Positions 13,600 through 17,661 of a stretch of DNA of 17,661 nucleotides are shown in pieces. Below the pieces are notes generated by a model. The model ran no database searches. It was not told the origin of the DNA and saw nothing but the letters and a program-made list of their open reading frames with translations. Where the stretch lies: assembly GCA_050746205.1 (NCBI GenBank), contig JBOGKW010000063.1, positions 1 through 17,661 on the forward strand, read 5' to 3'. This DNA is from JAKAUF01 sp050746205 (GTDB taxonomy: Bacteria > Acidobacteriota > Terriglobia > Terriglobales > SCQP01). Every line of letters begins with the position of its first letter. The stretch's first letter is position 1. The translations under genes and the position numbers were made by a program.

Positions 13600-16527
13600 A
13601 TGCGTTCCCGACTTCATTCATTGATCCCCGCACGGCCCCAGCGTGGGGCGGACGTCCCACCCGCCCCACCGGTCGGGAGGCGCCGCTGGGGCGGCGCCCT
13701 GCTGGCCGCGGGCATGGCGCTGTTGACTCTCACCGCCGCCCGCGCCCAGGCGCCCAGCGCCATCTCCCTCGGCCAGGCCCGCGTGGCGGCGCACGCGCTG
13801 CCTGTCGACCGGGGTTCGGCTGGGCTGTGGCAGACGCTGAAAAAACTCCACACCCGCGCCAGCCTGATCATGATTGACGCCCATCCGGACGACGAAGACG
13901 GGCCGCTGATGACCTATATGTCCCGCGGCCTGGGCGCCCGCGTGGCGCTGCTGACGCTGAACCGCGGCGAAGGCGGCGCCAACGTGATGTCCTCGAATTT
14001 CTGGGACCAGTTGGGCCTGGTCCGCACCGAGGAGCTGCTCCACGCCGACCGCTACTACGGCATTGCGCCGCAGTACTTCAGCCGGGCGGTGGACTTCGGC
14101 TTCTCGAAGTCCAAGCGCGGAACGATGGAAAAGTGGGGCAAGCAGCGGGTGTTGGCCGACGTGGTGCGGGTGATCCGCATGGACCGGCCGCTAGTCATCA
14201 CCTCGGTCTTCGTCGGCTGGCACTCCGACGGCCACGGCAACCACCAAGTCTCCGGGGAGATGGCGCAACTGGCTTTCAACGACGCCGGCAATCCCAAGAT
14301 GTTTCCGGAGCAGATCGCGCAAGGCCTGCGCCCCTGGACCCCGCTGAAGGACTTCGCGCACGTCCCCTTCGGCCTGATGCCCGGCGAGGTGAATCCCCGC
14401 GGCGTGTTCGACTACGCCAACCAAAAGTGGTATCCGCCGGGAGTCTTCAACTACATCACCGGCCAATGGATGCCGGGCGCGGTGAGCGTCAGCCTGCGGG
14501 TGCCGGTGGGCCAGTTTGCACCGCTTTTGGGCCTGAACTATTCGCAGATCGCGCGCCTGGGCTTGGGCTTCCAGAAGTCGCAAAACGGAGGGGTCGGGTT
14601 GCCGGAAGCGGGACGCCAGTCCAGCCCGTATCACCTGTTCGGCTCGCGGGTCCAGGTGCCGGCGGTGGAGAATTCGATGTTCGCCGGCGTTGACGTGTCT
14701 CTGCCCGGCATCGCGGATTTAGCGCCGGGGCCAGCCGGGGCGTTTCTCCGCCCGGCGTTGGTGCGCATCAATACCGACGTCAACAGCGCGATGCGGCAGT
14801 TCGACCCGCGGCATCCGGCGCGCGTCGCCCCGGTGTTGGCGGACGGCTACCGCCGAACCAACGCGCTCGTGGACCAGGTGCGGAACAGCGGCATCGCTCC
14901 CTTGGCGAAGTACAGCGTCCTCTATGAACTGCGCATCAAGCAGGCGCAGTTCAACACCGCCCTGGTGCAGGCCCTGGCGCTGAATCTACAGGCGACCGTC
15001 ACGACGCCCAACCCACCCACCGGCATTTTCGCCCGCTTCTTCGGCACGCCGGTGACCTTCACCACCGCCATCCGCGGCCAGCGCTTCTGGGTCAACGTCC
15101 ATTTGGTGGCCCAGGGCGAAACGGCGGTCCAGCTGACCGGCGTGGACCTGCGGGGCGTGGCGGGCCAGGACTGGAACCCGGTGGTGCATGGCGCACTGCC
15201 CGCGATGCTGGCCGATAACCGCGCGGCGAACATCCGCATCTCGGCTGCCGTGCCGGCAAATGCGCCCTACACGCGACCCTACTTCTCCCGCCCCAACATC
15301 GAGCAGGCCTACTACGACATCCACAACTGGAAGTACGTGGACCGGCCGCTGGCGCCCTATCCGCTCACCGCCTGGGCGCATCTCCGCTACCACGGCGTGG
15401 ACCTCACCATGGGCGAGGTGGTGCAGACGGTGAGCCGCGTTACCGGCCCCGGCCTGGTGCTCAATCCCCTGGTGGTGGCGCCGGCGATCTCGGTGACCAT
15501 CCAGCCCATCGCCGGCATCGCGCCCCTGGATCAGCGCAGCTTCCACCTGACCGCGACCGTGCACAGCAATGTCAAGGGGCCCGCCCAGGGCGTGGTGCAT
15601 TTGGCTCTCCCGGCGGGCTGGCGTTCGGAGCCGACGCAAGTGGCCTTTGCCACCCGTCATGACGGACAGGACCAATCGGTGGGCTTCCAAGTCTTTCCCT
15701 CTGGCCTCCAAATCCGGCGGTACCGCATTCAGGCCGTGGCGGACTACGAAGGCCAGAACTTCGGCCTTGGTTACGTCACCGTCGGCTATCCCGGCCTGCG
15801 GCCCTATGACTACTACCGCCAGGCGGTGTACAACACCACCGGCGTGAACGTGAAGGTGGCCCCGGGATTGAAGGTGGGGTACATCATGGGCAGCGGCGAC
15901 GAGGTGCCGGAATCCCTGGAGAACCTGGGCATTCACGTGCACTTCCTCAACGCCCAAGATCTCGCCAGCGGCAACCTCGCCCAATACAACGTCATCCTGT
16001 TGGGCGTCCGCACCTATGCCGTGCGCCCCGATCTCCGCACCTACAACAGCCGCCTGCTGCGGTACGTCCATCAGGGCGGCGTGGTCATCGTCCAGTACAA
16101 CACTCCGGAGTTCGACCATGATTACGGCCCGTACCCCTATCGTATGGGCCAGAACCCCACCGAGGTCACCCACGAGCGTTCGCCGATGGTGATCCTGCAC
16201 CCGCGCAATCCCACCTTCACCTGGCCGAACCAGATTACGCTGAAGGATTTCCAGGGTTGGATCGAGGAGCGGGGATCGAAGTTCATGCGCACCTGGAGCC
16301 CGAAGTACGTGGCCCTGCTTTCTACCCATGACCCCGGACAGGCGCCGCAGCGCGGCGGCTTGCTTTACGCCCGCTACGGCAAGGGCGTCTACATCTATTG
16401 CGCTTACGCCTTCTACCGCCAGTTGCCGGAGGGAGTGCCGGGGGCCTATCGGCTGTTCGCCAACCTGATCAGCCTGCCCAAAAACCCGGCGGTGTTTCCC
16501 CCCGCGGCGGCGGCGGGCGGCCGCTAG
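13600..16527 (+). CDS. Secreted PIG-L/LmbE-family deacetylase, long multidomain form
   Basis: 975 residues. The N-terminus has a basic, Pro-rich lead and a hydrophobic helix (WGGALLAAGMALLTLTAARAQA, about 31-51), a long signal peptide or anchor, so the protein acts outside the cytoplasm. The PIG-L domain (about 85-260) has the metal motif HPDDED (His95, Asp97, Asp98), LTLNRGEGGANV, and the second metal site WHSDGHGNHQ (208-216) with the family His-x-x-His. The family removes N-acetyl groups from GlcNAc-containing substrates, including GlcNAc-inositol in mycothiol and GPI synthesis. About 700 further residues follow: a beta-rich part (about 490-750) and an alpha/beta domain near the C-terminus (NVILLGVRTYAVRPDLRTYN, then QGGVVIVQYNTPEFDHDYG) that looks like a glutamine-amidotransferase-like fold without an obvious catalytic Cys. 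ATG 13600 is chosen because AAGGAG (13587-13592) lies 7 nt upstream. Second gene of the iolC operon; the exact substrate is unknown. Confidence 0.88.
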   Translation: MRSRLHSLIPARPQRGADVPPAPPVGRRRWGGALLAAGMALLTLTAARAQAPSAISLGQARVAAHALPVDRGSAGLWQTLKKLHTRASLIMIDAHPDDEDGPLMTYMSRGLGARVALLTLNRGEGGANVMSSNFWDQLGLVRTEELLHADRYYGIAPQYFSRAVDFGFSKSKRGTMEKWGKQRVLADVVRVIRMDRPLVITSVFVGWHSDGHGNHQVSGEMAQLAFNDAGNPKMFPEQIAQGLRPWTPLKDFAHVPFGLMPGEVNPRGVFDYANQKWYPPGVFNYITGQWMPGAVSVSLRVPVGQFAPLLGLNYSQIARLGLGFQKSQNGGVGLPEAGRQSSPYHLFGSRVQVPAVENSMFAGVDVSLPGIADLAPGPAGAFLRPALVRINTDVNSAMRQFDPRHPARVAPVLADGYRRTNALVDQVRNSGIAPLAKYSVLYELRIKQAQFNTALVQALALNLQATVTTPNPPTGIFARFFGTPVTFTTAIRGQRFWVNVHLVAQGETAVQLTGVDLRGVAGQDWNPVVHGALPAMLADNRAANIRISAAVPANAPYTRPYFSRPNIEQAYYDIHNWKYVDRPLAPYPLTAWAHLRYHGVDLTMGEVVQTVSRVTGPGLVLNPLVVAPAISVTIQPIAGIAPLDQRSFHLTATVHSNVKGPAQGVVHLALPAGWRSEPTQVAFATRHDGQDQSVGFQVFPSGLQIRRYRIQAVADYEGQNFGLGYVTVGYPGLRPYDYYRQAVYNTTGVNVKVAPGLKVGYIMGSGDEVPESLENLGIHVHFLNAQDLASGNLAQYNVILLGVRTYAVRPDLRTYNSRLLRYVHQGGVVIVQYNTPEFDHDYGPYPYRMGQNPTEVTHERSPMVILHPRNPTFTWPNQITLKDFQGWIEERGSKFMRTWSPKYVALLSTHDPGQAPQRGGLLYARYGKGVYIYCAYAFYRQLPEGVPGAYRLFANLISLPKNPAVFPPAAAAGGR

Positions 16528-16577
16528 CCGCACCCCACCGCGGGCCGCCGCCGACCTTTGCCTGTACCCTGAGAGGG

Positions 16578-17540
16578 ATGGAGGTTCTCGGGCTTGGCAA
16601 TAGCTGCGTGGATCACCTGCTGACGGTGGCCCGGTTCCCCGGCCGCGGCGGCAAGCTGCCGGTGCGCCGCAGCGCGCTCCGGCCCGGCGGCCAAGTCGCC
16701 ACGGCCATGGTGGCCTGCGCCCGCCTCGGCCTACGGACGGGCATGTGCCTGCGGACCGGCGCCGACGCCTATGGCGAGATTCAGCGCCAGGCGCTCGCGG
16801 CAGCGGGGGTGGTTTTGGATTATTCCCGCATTGTGCCCGACGCTCCCAGCGCCGTAGCCTACATCCTGGTGGAGGAAGCCTCCGGCGACCGCTCGGTGAT
16901 CTGGAGCACCGACCCCCGGCTGGCGGTGCGGCCCGACGAACTGCCGGCGGTGGGCCAGGGAGCCCTGCGCGACCTGCGCGCCGTGTATGTGGACGGCAAG
17001 GATCCGGCGGCAGCGCGCGCGTTGGCCGCCGACGCGCGGGCGCACCGGCTGCCGGTGATCTCCGACATTGACGCCGCGGAGCCGGGCTGCGGCGACATCA
17101 TCGCCGAGGTCACCGATTTTATCGGCAACGAGGAGTTCGTCGCCGCCTACACCGGCTGCGGTCCGGCGCTCGAAGCCGGCCTGCGGACGCTGGCGGCGCA
17201 GGGGCCCGCGATGGCCTGCGCCACGCTGGGACCCCGCGGCGCGCTGGCTTTCGACGGCCAATCGTTTTATCCCGTCGCCGCGTTTCCGATTCGCGCCGTG
17301 GACACCACCGGCGCCGGCGACGCCTTCCGCGCCGGCTACCTCTATGCCCTGCTGGCGGGCTGGCCGTTGCCCGCGCGGCTGGACTTCGCCAGCGCCACGG
17401 CGGCGCTGACCTGCACCGGACCGGGCGCGCAGTCCGCCTTGCCCACCCGCGACCAGGTCCTGGCGCTGCTGGCGGCGCACCGCCGGCCCGGGCCGTGGGA
17501 GTCCGCGCCGGCGCCGCTGGTGGCGCCCTCGGTGGGGTAA
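16578..17540 (+). CDS. PfkB-family carbohydrate kinase, substrate unknown
   Basis: 320 residues with a full ribokinase-like fold. The N-terminal strand is VLGLGNSCVDHLLTV, with PGRGGKLPVRRSALRPGGQV as the sugar-binding glycine loop. VYVDGKDP and VISDIDAAEPG form the central sheet, DFIGNEEF is the N-E-E type motif, and DTTGAGDAFRAGY carries the anion hole and catalytic base (Asp248). It is clearly a different subfamily from the IolC-like kinase upstream: it lacks the FYR and DYR signatures and has the short, two-strand lid of ketohexokinase/sulfofructose-kinase-like members. ATG 16578 is the first plausible start; a GAGAGGG tract is directly adjacent but too close to be an ideal Shine-Dalgarno. 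It lies 50 nt after the deacetylase stop, so probably co-transcribed, and may phosphorylate the sugar released or modified by that enzyme (inference). Confidence 0.88.
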   Translation: MEVLGLGNSCVDHLLTVARFPGRGGKLPVRRSALRPGGQVATAMVACARLGLRTGMCLRTGADAYGEIQRQALAAAGVVLDYSRIVPDAPSAVAYILVEEASGDRSVIWSTDPRLAVRPDELPAVGQGALRDLRAVYVDGKDPAAARALAADARAHRLPVISDIDAAEPGCGDIIAEVTDFIGNEEFVAAYTGCGPALEAGLRTLAAQGPAMACATLGPRGALAFDGQSFYPVAAFPIRAVDTTGAGDAFRAGYLYALLAGWPLPARLDFASATAALTCTGPGAQSALPTRDQVLALLAAHRRPGPWESAPAPLVAPSVG

Positions 17541-17584
17541 GCCTCCGGCGCGACCGCGGCACGGGCTTCAGTTCAGCTCGCGCC

Positions 17585-17661
17585 CACTTGGACACGCCCC
17601 GAGCGCCAGCGGGCGTCCGTTGCCGCCGCTCCACCCCAGCATGTACCACGGCATGCTGGGG
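17585..17661 (+). repeat. Mosaic hairpin repeat, copy C (cut by window end)
   Basis: Begins 44 nt after the kinase stop with CACTTGGACACGCCCC, then the exact 15-mer GAGCGCCAGCGGGCG (17601-17615) shared with copies A and B, then TCCG and a Pro-codon-like CCACCCC as in copy B. It ends with a perfect 10-bp stem CCCCAGCATG (17634-17643) / CATGCTGGGG (17652-17661) around an 8-nt loop. The rest of the element lies beyond the window. Same orientation as copies A and B. Confidence 0.85.

Overview
The window is high-GC bacterial DNA that most resembles a member of the Acidobacteriota. This is an inference. It rests on a very large TonB-dependent receptor of the 'carboxypeptidase-regulatory-like domain + Oar-type barrel' kind, on a conserved uncharacterised secreted family typical of that phylum (2467-3315), and on a long secreted PIG-L/LmbE-type deacetylase. 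No rRNA or other phylogenetic marker is present to prove it.

Layout. Positions 1-2327 (minus) hold the N-terminal two thirds of cobalamin-dependent methionine synthase, cut by the window edge. A secreted protein of unknown function follows (minus, 2467-3315), divergent from a class I SAM-dependent methyltransferase (plus, 3520-4605). Next come a tRNA-Leu(UAG) with encoded CCA (minus, 4722-4808) and the C-terminal remnant of a tyrosine recombinase (about 4923-5111). A minus-strand operon covers 11430-5205, read as TonB-dependent receptor, iolD, iolB. The 1.1 kb upstream of it (11431-12547) has no convincing gene. It holds two copies of a mosaic hairpin repeat, a strong-looking sigma-70-type promoter pointing toward the receptor with overlapping palindromes at its start point, and two further inverted repeats. 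On the plus strand a second operon follows: an iolC-like sugar kinase (12548-13564), the secreted PIG-L-type deacetylase (13600-16527) and a second PfkB-family kinase (16578-17540). A third copy of the repeat starts at 17585 and is cut by the window end.

How the genes may work together. IolD, IolB and the IolC-like kinase are three consecutive enzymes of myo-inositol breakdown: ring opening of the trione, isomerisation of 5-deoxy-glucuronate, and phosphorylation of 5-dehydro-2-deoxy-gluconate. They lie in two divergent operons sharing one regulatory region, beside an outer-membrane receptor and a secreted deacetylase whose family includes enzymes acting on GlcNAc-inositol compounds. An uptake-and-degradation locus for inositol or an inositol conjugate is a reasonable hypothesis, but IolG, IolE, IolJ and IolA are not in the window. 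Positions 1-4800 (methionine synthase, methyltransferase, tRNA) look like unrelated housekeeping content.
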